Shown piece after piece: positions 7,966 to 16,937 of a stretch of 64,000 nt of DNA (position 1 is its first letter; each line of letters begins with the position of its first letter). Position numbers and translations under genes: made by a program. The notes beneath the pieces are model-generated. The model saw only the letters and a program-made list of their open reading frames with translations, had not been told where the DNA came from and ran no database searches. The stretch is from Rhizobium sp. Leaf262 (GTDB lineage Bacteria > Pseudomonadota > Alphaproteobacteria > Rhizobiales > Rhizobiaceae). The stretch covers positions 5,541 to 69,540 of the forward strand of contig NZ_LMMM01000017.1 of NCBI RefSeq assembly GCF_001422245.1, read 5' to 3'.

Positions 7966-9105
7966 TTACAGCATTCTCGCGGCTCGACCGCTGCGCCGTG
8001 TGGCGTTGTTGTAGTAGCTGGATGCCTGCTGAACGGAGCGATGGCGTGATTGCTCCATAGCCTCGGGGAGGGGAATGCCCCGGTTCGCGGCCTCCGTCAG
8101 ATATCCGGATCGCAGGCCGTGAGCGGAAAACTCCCCCGGCTCCAGCCCGGCCATAACCACACGCTGTTTCAGGATCGCGTTGATGGCGCCCGGTTCCAGC
8201 GCATGTTTGGACAGGTTTCCCCAGCGATCGATCTTGCGGAAAATGGTTCCGCTATCGATGCGCGCGGCCGTCATCCATGCATTCAATGCATCGACCGGCC
8301 GCCCCGTTAGATAAACAACGTCGTCGTTTTCACTTCCAGACGTTTTTGTCCGGCCGAGATGAATCGAAAGCGAGGGGAGGGGAGGGGCGTTGTCGACCGC
8401 AATCGGGGCCTCGACGGTCAACTGCTCTTTACGCAGCCCAGCGATTTCGCTGCGCCGACGACCGCCGGAGGCAAACGCCACCATCAAAATTGCCCGGTCA
8501 CGGACATCGCGCAGGCTATCGGTGCTGCAGGTCGCCAGCAATTTCGCCAGCACGTCGCCGGTCACGGCCTTGGCGCTTTTGCGTTTTCGCGGACGCGGGG
8601 TGGCACGGACGGCCAAGCGTATCGCCTGCTTGAGGGCAGGGGAGGAGAATACCCCTTGGTGGCCGCGCCATTTTGTTAACGTCGACCAACTTGCCAGCCG
8701 CCTGCGGACCGTATCGGGTGCGTGAGGCCCAACAGATTTCAGAAACCCTTGCCCCCGCAGGAGATGATCGACGTTCTGCGGCATTCCGTGACCCAGATCA
8801 CTGATACGCTTTTCGGGATCCCACAGATGATGGGCGACGAATTTGAGCAGAAGAGCTTCGGGTGCAGGCCAGGGTAGTGAGGCTCCGGTTGCCGCTAGCG
8901 ACCAAGCCTGTAGATAGGCAAGGTCAGACGTCAGTGCCCGCAGCGTGTTGGCACCCATGCCCTCATTGACCAGGTGTCGAAGCGTCTCGATATCTTGATC
9001 GGTCAAAAGCTCCGCAAGTTCATCACGCCGCTCAATCGGCAACACGGCCGCTATGGTATCAAGTTCTTCCGCCCGCGCAGAAATCGTCCTATTATTAGTC
9101 GCCAT
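7966..9105 (-). CDS. Tyrosine recombinase / site-specific integrase
   Basis: A 379-aa recombinase. The N-terminal SAM-like core-binding domain occupies about residues 30-150 (TLRALTSDLAYLQAWSLAAT). The catalytic domain shows Arg I in SGGRRRSEIAGL, HxxR in FSAHGLRSGYLTEAA, and the final His-Tyr pair in SRHRSVQQASSYYNNA. The nucleophile is one of the two adjacent Tyr. Start ATG 9105 overlaps the vapC stop by 11 bases; a longer frame to 9177 exists but lies inside vapC. Such enzymes integrate mobile DNA or resolve plasmid multimers. An inverted repeat at 9822-9850 is a possible target. Confidence 0.85.
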   Translation of the reverse strand: MATNNRTISARAEELDTIAAVLPIERRDELAELLTDQDIETLRHLVNEGMGANTLRALTSDLAYLQAWSLAATGASLPWPAPEALLLKFVAHHLWDPEKRISDLGHGMPQNVDHLLRGQGFLKSVGPHAPDTVRRRLASWSTLTKWRGHQGVFSSPALKQAIRLAVRATPRPRKRKSAKAVTGDVLAKLLATCSTDSLRDVRDRAILMVAFASGGRRRSEIAGLRKEQLTVEAPIAVDNAPPLPSLSIHLGRTKTSGSENDDVVYLTGRPVDALNAWMTAARIDSGTIFRKIDRWGNLSKHALEPGAINAILKQRVVMAGLEPGEFSAHGLRSGYLTEAANRGIPLPEAMEQSRHRSVQQASSYYNNATRRSGRAARML

Positions 9106-9510
9106 GAGCGAGTGGACCCAAAATCCGGACATCTTGCTTTCGGGCCGCTGCGGCAAGCTTGCGGTCCAGCGTGGCAATTGGCAAGCTCCTGTTCATGGCA
9201 AGTGCAAGATAGGCGGCGTCGTAAGCACTGAGAGTGTGTTTGCTCGCTAGCAGAAGGACCAATCCATCGCTGCCTATACCGGCATCATCCAAAGGCAGAC
9301 GTCTGACCCGCTCCATTCCAACAAGTGCATCGCCCGCCCCGATCCGACCGCGCCGCTCTGACATTGCCAGAATGTTTCTGATTTCGAACCAGAACAGGGA
9401 TGGAATAGGGCAAGGTGCTGCTATCGAGCCAATGACATCTTCAGCTTCCGTCGAAAACTCTTCCGGCAGAAGCCACGCGGCTGCCATCGATGCATCGATA
9501 ATAAAAGTCA

Positions 9511-9511
<1 letters not shown>
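9095..9511 (-). CDS. vapC: VapC-type PIN-domain ribonuclease toxin
   Basis: A 138-aa PIN protein. The acidic residues expected for metal binding are present: Asp6 (FIIDASMAAAW), Glu43 (FWFEIRN), Asp98 (SAYDAAYLALA) and Asp116 (ATLDRKLA). Length and motif spacing fit VapC RNases that cleave tRNA or rRNA. Its ATG shares one base with the antitoxin stop (TGATG), and its 3' end overlaps the recombinase start, so the three genes form a coupled operon. Confidence 0.9.
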
Positions 9512-9789
<278 letters not shown>

Positions 9790-9821
9790 TTAACCGATGT
9801 GGTCAACCAGAGAGTCTGATC

Positions 9822-9850
9822 ACCATCGATAAGAGGTACTTATCGATGGT
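9822..9850. repeat. Perfect 12-bp inverted repeat with 5-bp spacer
   Basis: ACCATCGATAAG (9822-9833), AGGTA, CTTATCGATGGT (9839-9850). It lies about 70 bp upstream of vapB. The geometry matches either a tyrosine-recombinase core (two arms of 11-13 bp around a short crossover) or an operator for the VapBC complex. No T-run follows, so a terminator is less likely. Confidence 0.7.
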
Positions 9851-9974
9851 TAGAGCGCCAACCGGCAATCATACCACGTGCTGAATCGTAACGCCGAGAT
9901 AGCTTTCATTTAAATGACTGTTAACTATGATTTCAATGTCTTACGATTGTTCGAAAATCAGCATGACAACCTGA

Positions 9975-11078
9975 TGGCCGGCTTTCAATGTCGGCGTCGC
10001 ACTGACGCGTCTCGACGAGCGCATCGCCCGCTCACCGGTCGGTCAGGGCTGGATCGAACGCCGAAATTTCGCGGACGCCTGCGCTTCGCTGTGGATCGAC
10101 GGTGAACTCGTGCATCTCGAAGACCTCGTCCTCCATGACGCCGCAAAAGATATTCGCACGCCGACCCACGAACTGACCATCGCCCGCGATGTTTTGCGCA
10201 CCCGCCGGCGCATCGCCTCTCAGTCATCTGGCTGGGCGCTCAGCCCTGACGGTCTCCGCAGCCTGCGCGGACACGACTTCGTCGCCGGCACGCCTGCAGC
10301 GTCACATGGCGCCGACGGCACTGTGGCGATTGACACCGGCGAGCAGGTTGTCGATGCAGCCGGAGCAGGGGAGGAAGAGGACGGTGACGATAACGCCAAC
10401 CCGCTCGACGCCGAGTTCGCCGCTATCGATGCGGTTCTCGCCCGATCGGAGGCAGCCATCGAACAGGCGAAGCGGCCCGGCCGCGCCGGCGGGCGGGAAA
10501 AAGATCCCTTGGTCTATGATCTCGACTGGGACGAGGACGAACGACTGGACGAATGGCGCGGGGTGTTGCAGCAGGCCGAACATCTGCCGGCGGTGCTGCA
10601 GACGATTGTCGCCCTCGATGCCTGGAATGAATTGTCGGTGCTGCAGCATGCGCCCTGGCTCGGCCGGCTGCTGTCCGCCTCCCTCCTGCGCCAAGCCGGC
10701 ATCACCACCGGTGCGCATCTGCCCGCCGTCAATCTCGGCCTGAAAACCATTGCCGTCGATCGCCGCCGGCATCGCGACCGCGAAACCCGGCTGCTGGCCA
10801 TTCTCGCGGGCATCATCGCCGCGGCAGAGCTCGGCCTCAAGGAACATGACCGGTTGCTACTTGCGCGAACAATGATGGAGCGGCGGTTGGTCGGGAAGCG
10901 CACATCGTCAAAACTGCCGGAGCTGATCGAACTGGTGATTTCCCGGCCGCTGGTGTCTGCCGGCATGATCGCCAACGAACTTGCCGTCACGCCACGGGCA
11001 GCGCTGCGGATTGTCGAGGAGCTGGGCTTGCGGGAGATGACGGGGAGGGGGAGGTTTCGAGCTTGGGGGGTGCTTTAA
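9975..11078 (+). pseudogene. RHE_PE00001-family (DUF1612) plasmid protein, 5'-truncated
   Basis: The open frame from an in-frame TGA at 9972 reads [17 protein letters not shown], then [37 protein letters not shown], and a C-terminal winged HTH ([41 protein letters not shown]). This is the RHE_PE00001/DUF1612 family found near repABC on rhizobial plasmids. As I remember the family, about 20-30 residues precede LxRLDERxARSPVG; here a stop sits there and the first usable start is GTG 10110 after the conserved N-terminus. The family is thought to be DNA-binding; function unknown. Likely broken, though an N-truncated product is possible. Confidence 0.65.
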
Positions 11079-11222
11079 ATCCTTCCTTCTATTCTTTGTG
11101 ATGGCTTAGTTCAGAATTTCCGAGCCATTAAGTTGCCAGAATTTATAGGAGACCCGTTTGGCAGCAGTCTTCTTGCTCAGCAACTTGTTAGACAAATCGC
11201 GTTCACCCTTCTCCAACTGGGT

Positions 11223-13013
11223 TCATGCGACATGAACTTGGTTCAGGCGCTGGAAATGAGCGCGGGCGAGGCCATCGAAAGATGCGCCGGTGATTATTAG
11301 CTGCGCCCCGGCATATTCCTCCCTCCCAAGTAGGTCGATAAAGGGCTGGACGATGAAGTTTTCTTTGTCGCCGATCTTCTCCCCCAAGAAATCACCGGGC
11401 ACATCTATGATCGCGAAGCCGGGATAGTGGCGCCCCTCGATCGTGGAGAGCGTGAGAAGCCCGTAGTGATAGGACATAAGGAAATAGAGGGAGTCTGTCC
11501 CGCCGAGTGCCTTGGACCACAGGCGCCGGCCAACGAGCAGGCGAAAAGATCGGCCTGAGAGTTCGACGCGCACAGGACTGTGTCGCCATGTTTGAGGCTG
11601 CAGTTGATTCAAGGCTTCTAGATAGGCATTCATGCCCACCTCAAGCTGTTCGGCCGCATCATCGAAATCAATGGCACGGGTGGACTCCGCAACGCTTACC
11701 TCTAGTGGCTCGATCAGCTTTTCGAGTTCGCTGATCTGTCGCGTAAGTTCTAGGCCAACGCCGAGCGCATCAGTTACTCGGTCAAGTTGCTGGTCCCGCT
11801 CATCGAGTTGGCCCAACGTCATATCGATTTTGCTGATCTCATCCTGTGCCAGCGCCCCAACAGCAGAGCGTGCTGGAGCCAACTCGCGATCGATTGAACG
11901 CAGCGTGGTCTCCGCGACTTCGCTATCCGCCATCAGCTTACCCTCTTCGCGGCCTAACATCACCAATAGTTCGTCCGCTTCCGTCAGTTCGCCGGCTAGG
12001 CGGTCGCGTTCGAAGCGCAGCCTTGCTGTGCCCATTCCCTAGATCATCGGGTCATCGGGCAGATGCTGATGGCACAAGAAGCAATCATGGCTGTGTCGTG
12101 CCATTGCCCCAACGGTCTGATCACAGGCGGGGCAATGCGTTATCCGCAGATCAGCGAGGATCACGCCGGCATCCGCTGCGCGATCCATCCGCTCGATCTC
12201 CTCGGCAAGGTCCGCGCGATAGCGTTTGATCTCGTCTAGACGCTCCTTAGCTCCAATTTGTCGGCGACTAATCTCTTCGATCTTTACAGCTGCTGTGGCG
12301 CGCAAGACGCCGAGTTCCGCGACCCGACCTCGTTCCCCGGTCGGCACGACGACGTCCGCAGTGTTCGACAGGAGTTCATCCCGTTCTTTAAGAAGTTGCT
12401 GTCGACGAGTTTCTAATCTTTCCTTCGCGGCCGCAATTGTAACGACGCTGACATCAAGCTTGATGTCACTCTCTGAGAGAAGTTCGCGCGACAATTGGTT
12501 TAGCGTGGTCGCGTAGTTTTCACGCTGCGCCGTCAGCTTCTCGACCTTCAACTCATGTTCAACGAGCTTACCGTAGTCCGGACTGAAGACGTGCTCGGCA
12601 AGCCCTAAGAATTGCAAGACGCAGGCCAGTTGCTCTCCTTCAGGCTGCCGATCGGCAAGATCGGTCCAGAAGCCTTGACGACGATATATGTGGCGCAACA
12701 ACATCCGGAAGCTAAGCTCGGGCCATGTCTGGCCGGACATTGGGTTGCCCTTGGGAAAATTTAGGAGCGGGATTCCAAGCTTGCCGAGGAGCCAATGCTG
12801 AAACTCGCGCGCGAGCATCGGCTCCTGATCAACATAAATCTTTCCCTTGCCGCCAGGCTCTCGCCACCGCCTGGAGATCCAGAAGGTCTCATCGCCGATG
12901 CGCATCTGTGCGGAGGCCGCATCATATTTGATAGCGAGACTTCCGTCCTCATCCCCCTCGAATGGATCTGCACCCGGATCACCGAGTAGATAATCGAGTG
13001 CGCGGGCGTTCAA
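11223..13013 (-). pseudogene. Broken zinc-hook SMC/Rad50-like ATPase gene (no P-loop, internal amber stop)
   Basis: One reading frame runs from 13013 to 11223, interrupted only by TAG at 12039-12041. The first part begins ALDYLLGDPG, which in this fold directly follows the Walker A helix, so the P-loop has been cut off. Next come strands, a long coiled coil (about 160-290), a zinc-hook-like double pair (HCPACDQTV, DCFLCHQHL), then after the stop a second coiled coil, a signature-like segment (KALGGTDSLYFLMSYHYGLL) and a Walker B-like FAIIDVPGD. The only start is TTG 13013. Symmetric coiled coil-hook-coiled coil organisation is clear. Not expected to be an active ATPase. Confidence 0.7.
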
Positions 13014-13037
13014 TAGGCCGGCTTTCCGAACACCATT

Positions 13038-13634
13038 TCAGCAGGAAAGCAACCTTCCAGCCTTCCTACAGGCGATCGAAGACACTATTCGCGTCCTGAG
13101 CACCGGTATCTGGCAAACCCGGATGAATTCCAGCATGGTGAAGGCGATTTCCGTGCGCCGCAGGTCGGCGCGCATCTGCTCGACCAGCTCCGGCCGCTGC
13201 TGCGCATCGCGGAGCTGCTGCGCCCTCAGTTCGCGGTCATAATGCCGATAGCCGAGATCGCGCTCGAGATGGCTCGCCTTGTAGTCAAGCCCGCCATTGT
13301 CGGCCAGCCTGATCACCTCCTCGCAGCGTTGGCGCCAAGTCCTTTGCAGCTCATAGGCCGCATAGATCCACATCGGCGACATGGCGCCGAGCAAAGCCAT
13401 CTGTTCGCGTGGCGGATCGTCATCGGCCTGGTGGCGCATGACCTCGTCTTCCAGCGCGTTCAAAAGATTGTCGACCATCCCGAGCTGGTGCGCCTGCATC
13501 ACGAGAACGGTGTTCTCGGAAAAGCCGGCAAGGGTCTTCAAAGCGTCGGCAAGCTCTCCCGGGCCGATTTCGGCGACCGGGCGATAGCACGGCCGGTCGT
13601 GATATTCTTCATTCATGTAGTCGTCGTCGCCCAA
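13038..13634 (-). CDS. Hypothetical protein, possibly C-terminally truncated
   Basis: A 198-aa protein starting at TTG 13634, which has a strong GGAGGA eight bases upstream (an ATG lies at 13616). It is rich in Arg/Glu helices (AAYELQRTWRQRCEEVIRLA, RELRAQQLRDAQQRPELVEQ) with no known motif. The last 25 residues (LRTRIVSSIACRKAGRLLSC) look unlike the rest, and the stop lies only 24 bp from the point where the SMC-like gene loses its start. That suggests a deletion joined the two genes, removing this one's true C-terminus. Confidence 0.5.
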   Translation of the reverse strand: MGDDDYMNEEYHDRPCYRPVAEIGPGELADALKTLAGFSENTVLVMQAHQLGMVDNLLNALEDEVMRHQADDDPPREQMALLGAMSPMWIYAAYELQRTWRQRCEEVIRLADNGGLDYKASHLERDLGYRHYDRELRAQQLRDAQQRPELVEQMRADLRRTEIAFTMLEFIRVCQIPVLRTRIVSSIACRKAGRLLSC

Positions 13635-13653
13635 TCGTTTGTCCTCCGCACAA

Positions 13654-14280
13654 TCAGCTCGACCAGTATGGCGGATCGGTTACCGCCATCGGTAAAGGGT
13701 CCGCCCGGCCCCAGAACCTCGTCGTCGCCCTGATATAGCGGACGAGGTCGTTCCTTCTGATCCTGAGCATTTCGCTCGGCCGCGGGAGCCCTGGCACAAG
13801 GTCACGATATTCTGCGATGGTGCGGTCCCAAAGTGCGGGCGCTATGGTAAGAAGGCGCTCGCATGACGGTCCCTCGCCATGGCGTATGACATTGGCCACC
13901 GTGAACATTTCGTCGAGCTCGGCGCCAAGATCGTCGGTCGCCAAATTGACGCTCGCGTGCTGAGCGCAGGCCTGCAGGTGCTCTTGGAAACCGCGCAGCT
14001 TCCCGAGTGCCTTCGTCCCCGTCGACGTTGCCCAGATGCTAAGCTGCCGTTCGAAGACCGCAGCCAACGTTAGCACAAACGATTTGGCGGCCTCGTTTGC
14101 CGTGTAATTGTCGACCTGGGCGGCGGCGCGATCCAGAAACTCATTCATCGATGCGGCTTCGCCCTGTTCGAGGACAGGATGAAGCACCAGCGCGTCCATG
14201 GTCGGTTGGATGACGCGCACAAATAGCCGGTCGAGGTTCGCTTGAAAGATACGAGGTAGGTGTTCAACGACGAGGGTCAT
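13654..14280 (-). CDS. Hypothetical protein, all-helical, possibly HEPN-like
   Basis: A 208-aa predominantly helical protein. A segment DEMFTVANVIRHGEGPSC resembles the helix and Arg-X-X-X-His-type motif of HEPN RNases, but that is a weak resemblance judged by eye. It sits 13 bp after the PGA-hydrolase-like gene and 19 bp before the next one in a tight minus-strand operon that ends with the broken SMC-like ATPase. SMC-like ATPases beside small helical partners are common in defence modules. Confidence 0.5.
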   Translation of the reverse strand: MTLVVEHLPRIFQANLDRLFVRVIQPTMDALVLHPVLEQGEAASMNEFLDRAAAQVDNYTANEAAKSFVLTLAAVFERQLSIWATSTGTKALGKLRGFQEHLQACAQHASVNLATDDLGAELDEMFTVANVIRHGEGPSCERLLTIAPALWDRTIAEYRDLVPGLPRPSEMLRIRRNDLVRYIRATTRFWGRADPLPMAVTDPPYWSS

Positions 14281-14293
14281 GGATCACGCGCCT

Positions 14294-14884
14294 TCATTGG
14301 CTCATTCCTTCGTTGATCGCATCGACAAAGTCCTTGAGCGAGGGCCCCGTTAAGTGGCCCTTTTTATCAGTCAACCGAACGCGAAGGGCGCGGGTGATTT
14401 CGAATTGCACACCCATTCCGAGTTTTGCGCGGTTACAGATGTTTGATCGATCGATCCCTTGCAATGCAGGGTTCTTGTGAGTCCCTACCGAGAAGCCTCG
14501 GTTCGAAAGTGCTTTTGCGATGCTTGCTGCCAGTTTCTCGTGTCTTCCCCCGAGATAGATCACCTCATCATCGCCTTCGCAACCATGCATTGCTAGGGCA
14601 ACATCACTGCTTTCGACGACAGCTACCGCCTGCGGCTCATTGAAGTTCGCAGATGTCACGTGGAGGTCCCGATTGCCCTTCGGTTTTCGGCCCTCAAACA
14701 GGTAGTAGCTGAGACGATTGCCAGCCACTGCTCGGGCCAACTCAGACGTTCCCACCTCAATCTTTCCGCCATGGGGAGCAAGCACGCAGATACTGGAATT
14801 CCGTTTTTCTGCCTCGATACGGAAGGCGTTTGCATCTTCAGACCCGGCCAGTTCGTCAAAATTCTTGTAGCGATCGGAATGCAT
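14294..14884 (-). CDS. Poly-gamma-glutamate hydrolase family protein (PghP/DUF867-like)
   Basis: A 196-aa protein from ATG 14884, preceded by GGAGGGG six bases away; the longer frame to 14938 has no such site. The family zinc-peptidase motifs are visible: VLAPHGGKIEVGTSELARAV (metal His and Glu), YYLFEGRKPKGNRDLHVTS, VALAMHGCEGDDEVIYLGG and a C-terminal GMGVQFEITRALRVRL. Phage PghP enzymes hydrolyse poly-gamma-glutamate; plasmid and prophage copies often have unknown targets. First gene of a four-gene minus-strand operon (14.9 to 11.2 kb), divergent from the QueC-like cassette with only 97 bp between them. Confidence 0.8.
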   Translation of the reverse strand: MHSDRYKNFDELAGSEDANAFRIEAEKRNSSICVLAPHGGKIEVGTSELARAVAGNRLSYYLFEGRKPKGNRDLHVTSANFNEPQAVAVVESSDVALAMHGCEGDDEVIYLGGRHEKLAASIAKALSNRGFSVGTHKNPALQGIDRSNICNRAKLGMGVQFEITRALRVRLTDKKGHLTGPSLKDFVDAINEGMSQ

Positions 14885-14981
14885 CCTTTTCCCCTCCAAG
14901 CGTATGGTAAAAATCAATCGACGCGGGAATGTTGACATGTCAGATGAAAAAATTCAAGATAACTGACATTAGGAGATTCCA

Positions 14982-15560
14982 ATGAGCGACGGCCCGCATA
15001 AAAGCTTGCCTCTACGCCACGGATACCAACGTGTCGCAGCATGGGCGTACAGACCAGCATTTGGCATTCAACAGGTCAGCGAGGCGGCTGAAGCTGCACT
15101 CATGCGCGACGTCAGACTTGAGGTTGTTCCGGCTTTGAAGCAGCTTGTCACGATAGCTGATGGTTGGGATCTTCTCACGCTGGCTTCTTCCGCGAATGAA
15201 CAACTCGACCGTCTCCGCGTCGATCCCTCGGTACAGCCTTTGGCAGCAAGCGCCATCGAGGCGACGCAAATGGCTATCTCGGAAGGATACGCTGGACTGG
15301 CTGCTGTAGAGAAGGGCTTGGCCGCATCGCTCGGCGAGCGCCTGGCTGCCGGCGCTCGCGCAATTGAAGAGCATTACCTTGTGAAAGCGGGTCCAGGCGC
15401 CTGCCAGCAAATGCGTCGACGACTGGGAGAAACCATCGGGGAGATGACTGCCGGCGGAACGTTCGACCGCATGGCGAGATCAATACTTGGCGATCGCACC
15501 GTCAACGTGACTAGATCACCAACGGTGTACGACGGCGTCGATCAGGGGCCTCCACTATGA
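14982..15560 (+). CDS. Unknown protein, first gene of the QueC-like cassette
   Basis: A 192-aa soluble protein of unknown family. It opens with a short polar motif (MSDGPHKSLPLRHGYQRVA) and continues as amphipathic helices (AEAALMRDVRLEVVPALKQL, ASLGERLAAGARAIEEHYLV). AGGAG lies seven bases before the ATG, and the TGA overlaps the ATG of the QueC-like gene as ATGA, so the two are translated together. It does not look like QatA or QatB of the described Qat system. The coupling suggests a physical partner or substrate of the QueC-like protein. Confidence 0.65.
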   Translation: MSDGPHKSLPLRHGYQRVAAWAYRPAFGIQQVSEAAEAALMRDVRLEVVPALKQLVTIADGWDLLTLASSANEQLDRLRVDPSVQPLAASAIEATQMAISEGYAGLAAVEKGLAASLGERLAAGARAIEEHYLVKAGPGACQQMRRRLGETIGEMTAGGTFDRMARSILGDRTVNVTRSPTVYDGVDQGPPL

Positions 15561-16933
15561 GCGATTCCCCGTTGGAAATACCTTTGATCCGAGTTGCGGT
15601 TGTGGAGCCCGGCGCTAAAGGAGCAGAAGGTTGGCGCACGGCTGAAATCGGAAAGGCTGTCGTCTTTAAGACGGAAGACTTGAACGACTACAGATCGAAA
15701 AACTGGGATAGCCGCGTTTATGACGCGATGGTCCTCATCGCCGCGGTCGAGTATTGCGACAAGGCCCTGAAGCGCCCAGGCTACGGCTGGGCACGCCGGA
15801 TTGAGCTGCAGCTGCCCGTCCATGACGTGGCGCGCTGGCAAAACCCACGCGTGATGGAATGCATTGCCGCCGCATTGAAGTTTTTGACCGGAGATGAGTG
15901 GAAACTGACTTTCACCGCTGCCAAGCTCAGCGCCGACAGCGATTTCGGACAACAAAGCTTGTTCGAATGGGGCGATCCTGGTCGCACGATTACGCCCTTT
16001 AGCGATGGCTTAGACTCGCGTGCTGTCTCGGCAATCCTCGGTGCGCAGGGCCGCATCGACAGGCTGATCAGGGTTCGTGTCGGCTCGAAAGCAGACGATC
16101 GGCCCATCCGCGATCGCAAGAAGGTACCGTTTCTGAATATTCCATTCTCCGTCAACATGAAGCCGATCGGGATCAAAGAGTCGTCGGTGCGAAGCCGTGG
16201 ATTCAAATTTACGCTATTAAGTGCGCTGGCCGCATATCTCGTCGGAACCCATGACGTGGCCATGCCAGAAAGTGGACAAGGTGCATTGGGACCGACGCTT
16301 GTTCCAACCAGCCACGGCTATGAAGACTATCGCAACCATCCCCGCTTCCTATGCAAAATGGAGGAGGTTTTCGAAGCGATATTCGGTTACTCGATCCACT
16401 TTCGACTGCCGCAGCTTTGGAAAACGAAGGGGCAGACCTTGGCAGAGTTTGCCGCGATCGAATCAGATCCCGAAGAGTGGAACAAAACTCGCTCCTGCTG
16501 GCAGCAGAGCAGAAATTCGTCGTTCGATAGAGCGCGCCGGCATTGCGGTATATGCGCAGCCTGCATGCTGCGGAGACTTAGTTTCCATTCTGCCGGTATT
16601 AGCGAGCCAAAAGAAAACTATGTTTGGGAAGACCTGCGCTCGGGAAGATTTGAGGACGGAGTTGTCCGGGGCTTCACGAAGGTCACGCGGGCAATGCAGC
16701 GATACGGGATCGCCGGAGCACTGCATCTTGATCATCTCGCCGAAATGCGCTCTTCCCCCCTACACCGCGTTCGCTTGAAGCGGCACGCCTGGCAGCTGGG
16801 GGAGCGGCTGCATATGACGACAACTGAAGCCGAGGAGAGACTTTTTGGCCTACTCGGACAGCATGACAGAGAATGGAAGGCATTTATGAAGGATCTCGGG
16901 CCGAAATCATTTGTTGCCCAATGGTTGGCGTGA
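15557..16933 (+). CDS. QueC-like PP-loop protein (QatC-like)
   Basis: A 458-aa protein, about twice the size of housekeeping QueC. Residues 1-140 are an extra N-terminal domain. The PP-loop ATP pyrophosphatase motif is FSDGLDS (148-154), with Asp where the usual SGGxDS has Gly. RGFKFTLLSALAAYLVG (215-230) fits the QueC helix. The zinc cluster is kept: Cys314 (SCW) and CGICAACMLRR (330-340), as in QueC. QueC turns CDG into preQ0 for 7-deazaguanine synthesis; enlarged QueC homologues such as QatC act in anti-phage systems. No other queuosine gene is nearby, so a defence-type modification role is more likely. Second gene of a four-gene operon. Confidence 0.8.
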   Translation: MSDSPLEIPLIRVAVVEPGAKGAEGWRTAEIGKAVVFKTEDLNDYRSKNWDSRVYDAMVLIAAVEYCDKALKRPGYGWARRIELQLPVHDVARWQNPRVMECIAAALKFLTGDEWKLTFTAAKLSADSDFGQQSLFEWGDPGRTITPFSDGLDSRAVSAILGAQGRIDRLIRVRVGSKADDRPIRDRKKVPFLNIPFSVNMKPIGIKESSVRSRGFKFTLLSALAAYLVGTHDVAMPESGQGALGPTLVPTSHGYEDYRNHPRFLCKMEEVFEAIFGYSIHFRLPQLWKTKGQTLAEFAAIESDPEEWNKTRSCWQQSRNSSFDRARRHCGICAACMLRRLSFHSAGISEPKENYVWEDLRSGRFEDGVVRGFTKVTRAMQRYGIAGALHLDHLAEMRSSPLHRVRLKRHAWQLGERLHMTTTEAEERLFGLLGQHDREWKAFMKDLGPKSFVAQWLA

Positions 16934-16937
16934 CCTC

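Noticed and set aside
9822-9850. Rho-independent terminator
   Set aside because: No T-run on either strand and no gene ends next to it; operator or recombination core is more likely.
11223-12035. Separate intact gene from the ATG at 12035
   Set aside because: It is in the same frame as the upstream part across a single TAG and begins inside a coiled coil, so it is the second half of one broken gene.
14982-16933. Canonical QatABCD system
   Set aside because: No KAP-type ATPase (QatA) or TatD-like nuclease (QatD) is present, and the 192-aa protein does not look like QatB.
14982-16933. Housekeeping queuosine biosynthesis
   Set aside because: The QueC-like protein is twice normal size with an altered loop and no QueD, QueE, QueF or Tgt gene is adjacent.
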